64,000 bases of DNA, taken from contig JABAKD010000025.1 of assembly GCA_012845835.1 (NCBI GenBank), positions 21,649,423 to 21,713,422 of the forward strand. The letters are read 5' to 3'. How positions within the stretch are numbered: position 1 is the first letter of the stretch; the number at the start of each line of letters is the position of its first letter. The translations under genes were made by a program, and so were the position numbers. The notes under the pieces are model-generated. The model saw only the letters and a list, made by a program, of their open reading frames with translations, was not told the DNA's origin and ran no database searches. The DNA is from Undaria pinnatifida (lineage: Eukaryota > Sar > Phaeophyceae > Laminariales > Alariaceae). This document shows positions 1-11,800 of this stretch, in pieces.

Positions 1-144
1 TCAGCACCGCATCAAACCCGGTAGCACGAAGTGGGTTCGGTGGCTGGTTGGTGTAGCCACCTAAACGACTACAGCGAGTGACGGCGTCGCGAAATCGGCA
101 GGGAGAGACAGGCCTATTTATGTTAGTGTTTGTTTTGTCTCGGT

Positions 145-258
145 GTTGTGTGCTGTGCATACCTGAGCGGGGTGGGTGCCATTGATTCGGGTGGATGCCA
201 TTGATTTGTGTGCTGTGTGCTGTACCTACCTGAGCCGGGTGGGTGCCATTGATTGTGT
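145..258. repeat. Two-copy tandem repeat, 67-bp unit
   Basis: A unit containing CCTGAGC(C/G)GGGTGGGTGCC and ATTGATT occurs at 162 and again at 229. It is GT-rich, with no coding signal. Confidence 0.6.
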
Positions 259-2810
259 TTGGGTGAGAGTAGGGGTAGAATAGGATTGTGCGACCCCACG
301 CAACATCGCAGGTTTGACGCCTTGGCTTATGCGGATTGTGGGGGCAAAGCCAAGGGGAGTGGGGTGCTTGTGAATGATTGTGGTGTGCGTGATCGATGTG
401 AGGGGGCGCGGGTTTGTGTTATTAAGATGATTCCACCCTAGCCCGTGTGGGTCCCGCACCGAGCACTGCTTATTGTAGAGGCCTAGCCGAGGCGAGCAGA
501 GGAGTACCGTGTCTGATTGTAAGCGTTTTGTGTGTATATGCGAGGTTTTGAACTTGTGTGATAAAATCCCAGGCTGTACGCGTGCCGGACTGGCCGCTGC
601 GGAGTGTGCGATTGTGATGGTAGTCAGACAGTTACGTGCGCACAAACATGAGCCAAGCCCATGGATCGAGGGCGATGGAGGGAGTCAACCGGGTGTATCC
701 TTGCGCTTGCAGCCAAGCGACGTGGCGGGAAAGTTGGCGCTCATTCCATATTATTGGATCCGGCCACCATCGCTAACGTCGGCGCCGTTGCGTAGTCGCG
801 AGCTGGGCTGTGTGAATAATGGTCTTGGTGTGAGTATTTGTATGTATGTTTCTGAAAGTCTTTGAGTATGACACAATTCGAGACCACGCGTAGGCTTTGT
901 TTGTGTGTGTTTAATTGCATAAAATGGAGGTTGTTGCACGTAGTTTATTCGTAGAGCATTTCCCATGGGTTTCGAGCGTGTTTGGCGCCCGGTGCCAAAC
1001 GTTGTGTGCTATAACAACCGCTGCGGTTTAGCGACACGTCACCGAGGGGGAAGAAGAGGAGGGAGACGTGCACGCCCGGGATACCGCTTAAGCTCCGAAT
1101 TATGTTGCAAAAGAGCGCCCGGTGGTCCTATTACGCTGCTGCTGACGGAAGGTAGCACCATCGCCGCGGAACGGCTGGTATACGTAGAGAGGACAACGGA
1201 CAATGACTACTGTAAGAAAACCTGGTTGAGGTCGATGGAAATATCGTACCGACAACGAGTATTCTGAAGAACATTGGGATGGATCTCGGTGAAAATGACA
1301 TGTTTATGTAGGATACACACGTCTGTTCATTTGTTGAAATCGCGTAGGGCTGAGTAGCGAGCGGTGACTTCCCTCCAGCAAGAGTCCGTGCGTGTGTATG
1401 CGTAGAGGTGTAGAATTTACGACTTCGGGCCACCAACGAGTAGCCACGGTGTCTGGGTGGCTGCTTTGTTTTATGGAAGGCACTTGTTTTGGTTTTTGTC
1501 AATCCCCCAAGACAAGTTGGGGGAGCACCTCGTTTTTCAGCTTGAGAGAACACGCACCTACGGGTGACGGTGGACCGAGCCAGCAGGACACGGAATTCCC
1601 GGGAGCTCCAGCAGACATATTTCGTGCCGCTATCACTTAACAGCGCTGCACGGGGGAAGCAAGTTGCCTAGAAAGTCAGCCACGCTCAACGAGACTGGGA
1701 GAAGGTTGGTCAAAGCGAAGTACCACGAGGAATCGAGGAACGCCCTAACGCCGCCAACAGGGCATAACGTCCGCCAACAATAGGAGGAGTGAAGGAGCGT
1801 TGGATCGGCTAAAGTGGAGGCGGCGGGACGATTTCAGCTGGCGGGGTGCCCGCTTTGCACCGGCGCCAGCTCCCACGCCGCCAAGGGAAGGTTGAAAGTA
1901 TCAGCGGATGTCAAAGGATGGAGGGATGCATCGAAAGGTGTCTTAGTACGGCATTAGTGGATCGCCGGGGGGAGTTAGCGGCGCGGTAGGAAAAGGGCAT
2001 CGTAGCCGTTTGCTGGACGGTGTCCGGAACTGCCGCCTTCTCAACCGGCGTTCCAGATCGACACTATCGGAGGGTATGTAGACTACGGTGGATATGATAA
2101 TCGACCAATACCTACTTGGAACCGACGCCCACATGTGTCCGGATGGTGGGGTGCTGAAGCGACGCAGAGCTAAGCAAGCACAAAGAGATGGTTGGGTGGA
2201 AAGGGCGCGCTGTTTCCGGGCCATCATCTGGATGCCCGTCTTGCACCGACGATGGAGTTTTGCTTCCGGCAGGGGGGGTGTTACAGCGCGACAGCGCTAG
2301 GAGAGGGAAATACGACGAGTGGCCACTGTGCTGATCAGTGTCACGCGGAGGTTTTGCCTGTGAGAAAGGAGTAAGCTTTATAAGCTCCTTCGGCTTCATT
2401 GGACAGGGGTATGAAGGAGCTCTCCGGTGCGGGAACGCCTTCGATTTCTTGTAGTAAGTCCAGTAAGGCTGATTGGAGGGCCCGCCCAGTGTCCATTGAT
2501 GCTGCCCTTGAAGCAAAGAATCAGGTGACCCCAAGCGAGCCTCTACCAGCCCGTTGCCCCATTGGCACTGCCGTGTCCACCGCTCCCGTTGCCACGCTAA
2601 GCCTTGTTCTCTCGTTGATCATCAACACGGACTGTTTGCGACTACGACGTGACTACGATCCCCACACTACCTCCTAACCCCTCCACGAAGAGGCGTTGTA
2701 CGAACTCAACGCACCAGGTGAGAGTCACAGATAGACGTGAGGGATCTGGCTCCCTTGAGCATCTGAGGACTGGAACCCTGCCGTTACACCAGCCTCGAGA
2801 TGCTTCATAC
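259..2810. other. Stretch without a supported gene
   Basis: Short open frames occur on both strands (the longest about 140 codons), but none shows a family motif, consistent splice sites or a conserved neighbour. An exon of an unseen gene cannot be excluded near 2400-2650. Confidence 0.4.
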
Positions 2811-2814
2811 GGTG

Positions 2815-3081
2815 GACCAAGGCTACGGTAGGGGGGGTACCCCCATTTTCACTGGTGTGTTAGAGCCACTCGCACGAGTAGCTCTGTACCCTACGGATGG
2901 AGATGGTTTAGCACTTGGTTTGGCGCAGCTTAGATCACCTTTGCATTGCGGATTGATTTCGTCAATGTAAAACATAAAGAAAACGTAAGATTGCATAGGA
3001 ACAAAGAGGCACTCGCGCGAGTGACCCCTAGCCACTGAAATAAAAGGTCCAAAAGGGGACCCCCCTACCGTAGCCTGGGTC
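2815..3081. mobile_element. MITE-A copy 1
   Basis: Non-coding element of 267 bp with inverted ends GACCAAGGCTACGGTAGGGG on the left and the complement (CCCCCTACCGTAGCCTGGGTC) on the right. GGTG flanks both sides (2811-2814, 3082-3085), an apparent 4-bp target duplication. The interior has CACTCGCACGAGT-like palindromes shared with the copies at 27.9 and 59.3 kb. Confidence 0.7.
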
Positions 3082-3091
3082 GGTGGACCAA

Positions 3092-5447
3092 ATAAAAATA
3101 ACTCAACCGTGCGAAAATCAGAGCTTGATTCCTAGGTTGAACACCGTGCTACATACGTGTGCGTTGTATGCACTCAAACAGGAAACCACTCTCGTTCCAA
3201 GGACATCAACGAAATGGCCCAAACGAACGTCTTCCATTAACGCTCGTTTCCGGTCGGGTGCAAAGTTAAACACCCGTGAACCCGCGTGTTTCACGTCTTC
3301 GAGAGCTCTCTCTCTACAGTTATTACGCCCACGTTCACCGGGAACGTTCAGCAGATAACGCAGCAGTCATGAGGCTCTGTGTGGGGTACCATCGTGTGTT
3401 ATCGCCAATCTCGTTTCGGCCACGCTCACCGAGTAGGTTTGAACTACCTAGAGTAGGCCATCAAATGCGCTGGGGTCAGTCCGCCTCCCTCTGATGTAGC
3501 GGTCGCAGCTTGGACAAGAACAGTCCAGGGCACACAGAAAAGCAAGCGACCAGAGGGAGGTGGACGTTGGTGGCTCCCGCATAAGCAGGAATCCTCATTT
3601 CTCCAGAGAAATGTTTGTCATGCCTTTTCATCAACCCCAAATGCCACGCATCAACCGGAACCCTTGCCCGGGTTCAACCACGCCGTCGTAGCAACATGAC
3701 GGACAAGGAACAAGACTGGAGACCCGTAAATCGGCGGCAAGGTGGCGTTTAAGCGGAAATCTCAGAAACTTACACGAATATTCCGTTATTAAGCCCACGG
3801 GTGTGTCCAAGCGTCCCCTGGCCCCCGGATTTTCCATATCTCTATTATCTAGATGTTTTATCGAAACAGTAAAACACATGGCTAGGTTAAAGCTGCGTTT
3901 AGAACCTCGGCTAGTTCGTGGAACACAGACCCGGAAACCTATGAAAACTCCGGCTTAATCCACAAATGCTGTGAGTCTCTTCAGATCTGTGTCCGTCTGA
4001 ATCTTGCCATAGATCCACGCGTCAACTTTGAGGCACTGCAGTGATCGAAATTTGGGGTACACAAAAACAAAACAAAAACGACCTCCAACAGAACGTATGC
4101 ACTTCACTAGCGGGCAGCTACAGCTCCCCACAAGCCACCACGGCCGGAGAAATTGAGGGATGCTCCTGGCGGCGTGTATGGTGACGTCGGGTGCGCCAGC
4201 CAGCAGTCGTAGGCAGCCCGAAAGGACTCGCGAGATGTTTTCCTAAATTCGAACTTGCGAGCCGGCAACACCAAAAGCTACCGAAATCCCTGAAATATTT
4301 CATTTGACGCGCGGGAGCCGAATACAATGGGTACGTCACCGATGAAAAAACGTTTTTACCAAAAGCTTGTTACTCACTAGGCGGGTGATATACCTGCGTA
4401 TTATGTCCGGGGTAGGTCTTTGGAGCAAAGATAGGTGGACTCTAATACAGGGGTAGGAAGTTATGGGGTCCTGAAAAGCTTTGAAATATTGAATCGTTTC
4501 TGCATTTTGATGAAATTTCGAAATAAAGATCTTGTATGCAGATGGCATACTCAGTTTTCAAGTGGTTCTATGGGTATGCGAAATGCCTTCCTACGAGCTC
4601 ATACTCAAAATACTCCTGTGCGATCCCCCGTGGCCTTGAACTAGATTGACGTTGTGCCGTAGGATTACGCTTTACATGCCACTTCTAATGATTACCGCTC
4701 GACAAAGCCGAAACCGATCCAACGCATGGACAGCTGCCGCCGAGCTCTCAAACACTGCACCATGTTGACAGCAAAACTCATTCTTCGCACAACCTTGGCG
4801 ACCTTCAGGAAACGCACCACCAATAGTTCCAGGGAGAAAAGGGCAGTAGGACACTCCAGGACCTTCAAACACACGACTGAACTCGAGTAAACACAACTGC
4901 ACTAAGCTAACAATGAGGCTCAGTGCGAATTCCGTTGCTTGCTGCCTAAAATGAAAGACGACATACATTGAAATTCAAGAAGGAATTCTCCTAATCACGT
5001 TCTCTCGCTACGGAAACGGTGTGGATTGTCGCGAGCGATGAAATAATGGGTTCATACGGCAGCTACGGTTTATGGACGATTGAAGAGAGCGGCGTGCGCT
5101 CTCCACGCCCGCGGTCGTAAGGAAGAGACCATGCCCAAGTACCCTTGACATTTCGTCGTGGCGCTTAGGACAAACCGTTCACTGCGCCAGGCTGCCACCT
5201 GGTACTTGGCCGAATCTACGTCTGACGTTTGGTGACGAACCCGATGTGTCAGATTCGTGTGGGTTTACGGTATGCCACACGCGCAGGGGCACTGCGCACG
5301 ATGCACCGCCTGGTGTGTACCTCGTCTGGCTTCGTTAATGATACTGGTCGGTCTAATGTCGGCTCAATTCGGGCTACATGACTACCGTAGTGAGAATGTA
5401 CGTTTTCTAATATTCGCTAAGAATGCGGGGACTTCGTAAATACCGGG
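3092..5447. other. Stretch without a supported gene
   Basis: No recognisable coding region, repeat array or RNA gene was seen in this 2.4 kb just downstream of the channel gene's stop codon. Part of it may be 3' UTR of that gene. Confidence 0.4.
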
Positions 5448-5846
5448 CTACTCGGTCTTCTTCCCCAAGACAGCGTCCAGCTTCTGCAACAGAACACTCA
5501 GCTTCTCCTCTACTAGGGTGCTCATCCTTTCCTCGAGCTTGGCCGTCTTCGCGTCCAATTCTCGGTCAAGCTTGTCAACCCTCGCTTTGAACTCTCTCTC
5601 GATCTCGCCCGGCCCCAACTCATTATAGTTTTTTATGGGGGTGTCACCGCCGGTCGTCGTCGCTGCCTGCCCCACTGTCCAGGAAAGGTCCTGTGTCCGG
5701 ACGAGGTAAGATCGCAGGTCATTGATATGTTCATTCGTCGTCGCCTCAAGCCTATTCCTCAGCAACTTCACGTGCTCCACGGTCGTGCCCCGTGTCTCTT
5801 CATCGCGTCGCACATCAGGATCACTCATGGGATCGTCCAGATATTT
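5448..5846 (-). CDS. Channel gene last exon: C-terminal coiled coil
   Basis: 399 nt including the TAG stop; acceptor ATTGCAG. Encodes KYLDDPMSDPDVRRDEE and, near the end, a charged heptad region (EFKARVDKLDRELDAK, KLEERMSTLVEEKL) that predicts a coiled coil. Coiled-coil tails assemble subunits in many TRP channels; that role here is inferred. Confidence 0.85.
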   Translation of the reverse strand, partial: KYLDDPMSDPDVRRDEETRGTTVEHVKLLRNRLEATTNEHINDLRSYLVRTQDLSWTVGQAATTTGGDTPIKNYNELGPGEIEREFKARVDKLDRELDAKTAKLEERMSTLVEEKLSVLLQKLDAVLGKKTE

Positions 5847-8800
5847 CTGCAATGCGCCGACCCCGAGACCTGGAAATATTGCAACGGAAATGACTTAATT
5901 TGATATATCTTCATTTCAGAGCATACTCGGCATGGCAGATTAGTGATTGCAAAGCGCCACAACCACAAGATCATGCAGTTTTACACCGCCGAACGGAAAT
6001 CAAGTCAGCCACAAGGACTGCAATATCCACACAGACGACCGTCCCGTACTACGGCCACCTAGCACTACGTCTGGCTAATTTATGTGAACTATACTTGGGC
6101 AGACGTTCGGTTTGACACTCGTATTACATGATGGCCAACATCCACCCCCTGCACACCAAATATGTAGAAGGCACTGCAACCCAACGCATGCCGTATTCCT
6201 TGGGCCCAACATGCGGATTCCTGCAAAGGTACTCCGAGGCCACATACATCAACATGTGCGTATCACGAACCTCCCTCTGTACCATTTAGTACAGTCTTTA
6301 CAACGTCTCCGCCCTCATGTCCAAAATTTCGGACGGCGTCACCGTAGTGGTTTGACAACGAAACTCGTCCCGACTGGTCCAGCATCTTGGCCCTTCCCCG
6401 TCTGCAACAGCACGCGCTCTTCCCTCGACTCCTCAGACGAATGAACATCCTCCAGATCCCCGCCAGACCGCCGTTGACCCACTTTAAAAGCAGCCACAAC
6501 GGCGCTCCAACAATGCAGCAGGCCACTGCAATAGTTATCCTCGTCAGCTTCATTATAATTCTGCGCCCGGCGGACGCTCGCCATACTACGGTGACCGTCA
6601 TCGGCACTGATGATATCCACAGGAGCCATCCCGTAGCTACCGCGATGGGTCCGATCATCACCCAGAACACGGCACGCCCGAAAAAACGCTTGGTGTCCTT
6701 GCGGAGGTTCGTGGAGCAGCACCAGTCGACCATCAACATCGGGCAGCTGAACGCCCACTGCAGAAGGTTAAAGGGCGCAGGTAGGAGATCGGTCTCGACC
6801 ACCGATCCGTAATGCTGGATCAACCGAGCCTTGGAAACCTGGCTCGACCAGGCGTTTTCGCGGGTAGACGTCAGGCTGATAGCAGTTGTGGGCGTATATT
6901 GTTCGTACAGCAAATATGCTATTCATAGTCTTTCATGTTTATGGCAGTTCGTAGTGTATCTTTTTTTTTCACATTCGTCATCAAGATTTCTCCCGATTTT
7001 GCTCGCAGCACCTGCATACGTACGGTCAGGGAAGGTAAAGAACGTGTCCTTTGCCAGCAGCACCATTTCATTGTAGTTTGCTATCAAGAGGCTTTCACGG
7101 TGATAATGGGAGTTCGTAGTGTCTCGTCTGCATTCCATTGTTCACATTTGTCACCAACATATCCCGCCACTAACTCGAAATACATGTACACCGTCAGGGT
7201 AGACACGTGTACGTTGCCAGCAGCACCATACCGTTGTATCATGTTTTGGTACCTACGCCATTAGAAGGATGGGATTGAGCAGCCGACGCGGGCGGGCGAA
7301 GGCAGTGCCATACCTACCGTGATTATTCGATTCGATCTCCACTGGCTCACGATATGTTGGGGTTTTCGCCAAACATGGATATTTTGAGTCAAACTTGCGT
7401 TCGCAGTGCACATTCTGCTTGCCGCCCTCACCTGCTCACTTGTGGACAAACCACATATCCAGGAACATGAGTGGATGCAGCTACCCAAACATCGCCAGGA
7501 ACTCCACCTAGTGATACAACTACCGCCTTCCCTTTCACCCATCCTTGATATGTTCACAATAAACATCTTACACCTGCTATTGTTTTTGCACATCTGCGAT
7601 ACCCAGCATTGTTGAGCTAATTCTTGCAGTCTGCGATCGCTACACATACACTTGACGGACCTTGTATTCCTGATCCGGGTGCATGTCAACCTTGGCGTGC
7701 GCTGTATTTAGCACCGCGACAAGGAGGTTGAGCAACATAACCGTCATGATTATCAGGTACATCACCAGAAGTACCGTCGCTATCGTATCGAAAATGCTGC
7801 CGGAAAAATCCTCGAAGAAATATGTTTCTCCCAGCATGGCCTTGAACGCGTTCAGGCAAACCTGAGACCGTCAAACGAAAGCCAAAACGAGGCGTGGTTC
7901 ACCAGGCAAGATAACGATAGCAAAACGAACGAGTTAACACCATCCATAGATAGCGAATAATAGTTACCGGGATCGAACGCCACTTCAGCAGGCCCTCCGT
8001 CCCATAGCGTCGGAACGACATATCTCAACCGTTTCCGGCACACGATTCGTTTCGCACTTTGTGTTTGAGAACCAGCAGGCATACATTCAAAAACGATAGC
8101 AAAACGAACGAGTTAACATCATGCATAGATAGCGAATAACTAGTTGCCGGGATCGAACGCCACTTTAGCAGGCCTTCCGTCCCATAGCGTCCGGACGACA
8201 TATCTCAACCGCTTTCGGCACACGATTTGTTTTGCAGTTTGTGTTTGACAACCAGCAGGCATACATGCAGAAATGAATTAAACTTCGTAAAAAACTTTTA
8301 CTTGACAAACGTGGGGAATGTGTCTCATCCTCACCAAGCCGAAGGTTACGTAGACGTTGAATATGCTGTAAAATGCCATCACGAAGCCGAGAATCACGAC
8401 AAGCATCACCGTTACGAACTTGAAAAGCTCGCCCGTCATCGAAAAAATAACCTGATACAAGTCGATGGCGAGGGCGGCGTGGGGAAGGGTAAACGACAGC
8501 GCAACTATACACGACAGACGTGAGACGTGTGACCAAGAGCTCGGAGGGTGCGCGGCGTGGTTGGGACGAAGGAAGACCTGGTCGGAGCGCTACGGGTTAC
8601 GACTCACGGCCAAAATTCCCCACGTCAGACTGGACCCTTCTGGTCGATGGGACGTGTGTCGTCTGTAGCTTACATGTCGAGGACACGAACCACAATCTGC
8701 CAGCTCCCGGCTTTCTGTACGGCCAACTAGTTGAAGCCGTGTATGGTCGACGCAGAGGGCTTTCTTTCACTCTGATTTAGACGTATTATTTTGTCCTACA

Positions 8801-11800
8801 GCACCAGGGTGGGCTAGTTAACGTGGTCTATGTTTGAGAATTTTCCGGACATACAATCCAGATTAGGTTAAGTTCTCAAAGCTGACATGTCAATGTTTCG
8901 TCGGCGAGGTTACTCCCTCCCTCGCAGCGCTTAAAGCGCTCGGTGCGTGGCCCCACAACATTCTCCTCAATTTTCGGTGTCACACCGAACCGTTGCCGTA
9001 ACAAAGCGACCATCGAATATATGCCAGTCGTATACGTCGTGCAAGCCGTCATCACGAAACTTCGACAAAAACACAATGGCGACTAGATACATTGCCATGC
9101 TCTACGCTTCGTCGAGGCAAGTGATCATGCGGGCCAACGTGCGTACGTCAAGCGGTAAGAAATCGACAAACACGCAGGAGAAGCCCACCACGCCTATAAT
9201 ATGCGCCGCCCACTACAAAATTGTCACCCTCTTTGCCCTACTCTGCGGCATACTGACCCTAGCCAGGGTTAATCTGCGGCATACTTGACCTCTTTCATCA
9301 GGTGATACTGTCTCAAGCTGAATGCACAGGCGCCGTCAGCGCCACCATGCCTGTGATTCACCTGGATCATGGGCCCTTGAGAAGGCAGAAGCTGTGCGTA
9401 GAACAGTACCCTTGAGAAAGCGAGCGGTGCACTCAGGGCGTACAGGGATATCGACGCGTTTGAGTCGGCGTCACCGAAGGCGCGGTAGCACAGGCCCGTG
9501 AACATGAGGCAAAGGGACGTCACGTCGAGGACGTTCCATTTGTCCAGAATGTACTTGAAAGGGTCTTGGACAATTTCGCCAAACTCTCTGACGATGGCTC
9601 CCTTTGACGAATGGTGTGGCATGTTACAATCGACAATGGGAGGGCGGGGCAGGTCAGGTGATGGTGTGGGGGAGGAGCAGGACGAACAAGGTTGAGGTTC
9701 CAGTTCAAAAACGCCACATGCGCCCATCATAGCAATCTTCGAGCCAGGGTGTAATATAAATCGGGGACGTGTTCCCATCCAGAGCGAAATGTGCTACACG
9801 CGGCAAGCAGGTGATGATACACATTTCGTTGGCACATCCTCGAGGTAAGATCAATTCGGACGGCAAAATTGAGTAACTGTAATAAATACGAGAGGGCGGG
9901 GGCTGGTTTCGTCTCCACAATTGCAACAGTACACAATGAAGACGATAAAGAACAGCGATGGTTGTCGTTCGACACGAACGGATTCGAAAGTAGAGCTATG
10001 TTACCGACACGAAACGTATTACACGAGTGGCGCCAGCAAACCAGATATACGCGACCGCTTACTCATGAGTGTAAAACAAAAACGGCACAAATCTGCCTCC
10101 TCGCTGACGAAAGCGAAAACGTACGGCAACAGCAAAAGCCGTGGCACTTACGCAGATGTAGGCAGCAAAGATGATCTCAGCCCAGTCGAGACTGTTATCG
10201 TCATTTGAAAGCACGAAGCCCGCAAATATCACCATCGTGTACAGATATGTCACGAATTCCAGCACCATCCGAAGGGCGGGCACCTACATGGAAAGAAGAA
10301 CGTCGTTGTTGGAGAGGGGGCGGATAGGGGAGAGATATTTTGACATACGCGTGTAAGAAAACTACCGGTTACGAGCTGTCATGCATAAACGCTCCTTATC
10401 ACGGAGCAAAGCACGGAGCAGAGCACAATCCGTGATGTGAGGCACCACCGTACCTCAACTGTGCGTTTTCCCGCCGCATGTTTTGAATGGCACAGAACGA
10501 CAGGCCTCAAATGATTTCAATATTCTGCTCAATATTTCCTTGCCTGTGCTTACATTTCGGTTCGTTTCTTTGTGCATTCGTTCGTTGCGGTTTCGTCCAG
10601 TTCGCTTCGGTTCAGTTCGATCGGATTCCGTCGGTTCAGGTCTATTCAACAAAGAGGTTTTTAGCCAATGAGGTGCGACTAGACGTAGCGCGCGAAATAT
10701 GCTGAGTTAACAGGGAATAAATACGCCCGTAATCAATTTCACAGTTTTTTTCATGGACGCGCCACTTTGCAACGACACTCCACTATTAAAAGCGATACAT
10801 ACGCGTTAACGAAACCGCTGCGGGCCCAGTCGCTTGGAGCATATGGCATTCAAAAGAAATAGCATGTATCACGCATTCGCCTTGTCCAAATTCCGCAACC
10901 CTCGTGCTCCGGGCGCTCGTGCCAATCAGGCATCGCACCTTCCGACCTTGTTAGTCCCGTCATGAGCACGCATGGAACCTGCCGCATTCCCTAGAGGTCA
11001 CCTTCAGCGAACGTTCTAATTTTCGTCCTTTGATCAAATAGGGCCCAACTCACTTTGTAATAGTTGTCCGGTCGCGAAAGGAGTCCAACGACAATGAACC
11101 TTGCCCCCGGGAAGTACGTGGCCATCGATAGCTTGCTGTCCTCGTGGCTACTATGCAACGATATCCCGAGGAAGGGTATTTTGCCGTCGGCGAACATACC
11201 ATCTCCTGGGAGGGGGGGGGTCGTTAGCGATCGCGTTGAAGACGGGGTCTATATTACGAACATGAATTTGTCGGCGTCCGGGCGAATCGACACGCGGCCC
11301 AGCTTCTGTAACAACTGTGTCACATGACGCCTAGGTCGTGTCGTTAAAGCGGTCGTACCCGATGCGAAGACTACGGTGCTGACGTCAAGCAATATAAACG
11401 GCACGCGAGATATGTATAGATATATATCCTATGTACAGATCAGCATCAATAAATACTTCGCTCCTTCGAGAAATGCTGAACGCCCAGCTCGTGTTGATTA
11501 ATAGGGCATGTTATTATTGGTGTGGGGCGTATTTACGTACTACGTAATCAGCGCTGCAGGTGCCGAAGTTGCGACTAACGACTAACCGTATAAACTCCTG
11601 CAAGGGTTCGTGAACGCATGGTTGTTCTTCAACACCCCCTCCGCATCTTGCAAGCTTGGAAGGCTCTTCGTAAACTTTCGCCACATGAAGTCCAGCACCA
11701 AGGGGATTGTACAGTAGGTATCCATCTGTTGGCGATTTCGAAGGGCCACACCAAGGGGTCCCATCGTGCCTTTGTGACTCAACATGGTTGTTTCGGGCGC

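Noticed and set aside
8876-9300. Protein-like minus-strand frames in the intron between the S3-S4 and S5 exons
   Set aside because: Pieces look coding-like, but stops interrupt them, and the flanking exons already join perfectly in phase (GPMIQ to VIFSM).
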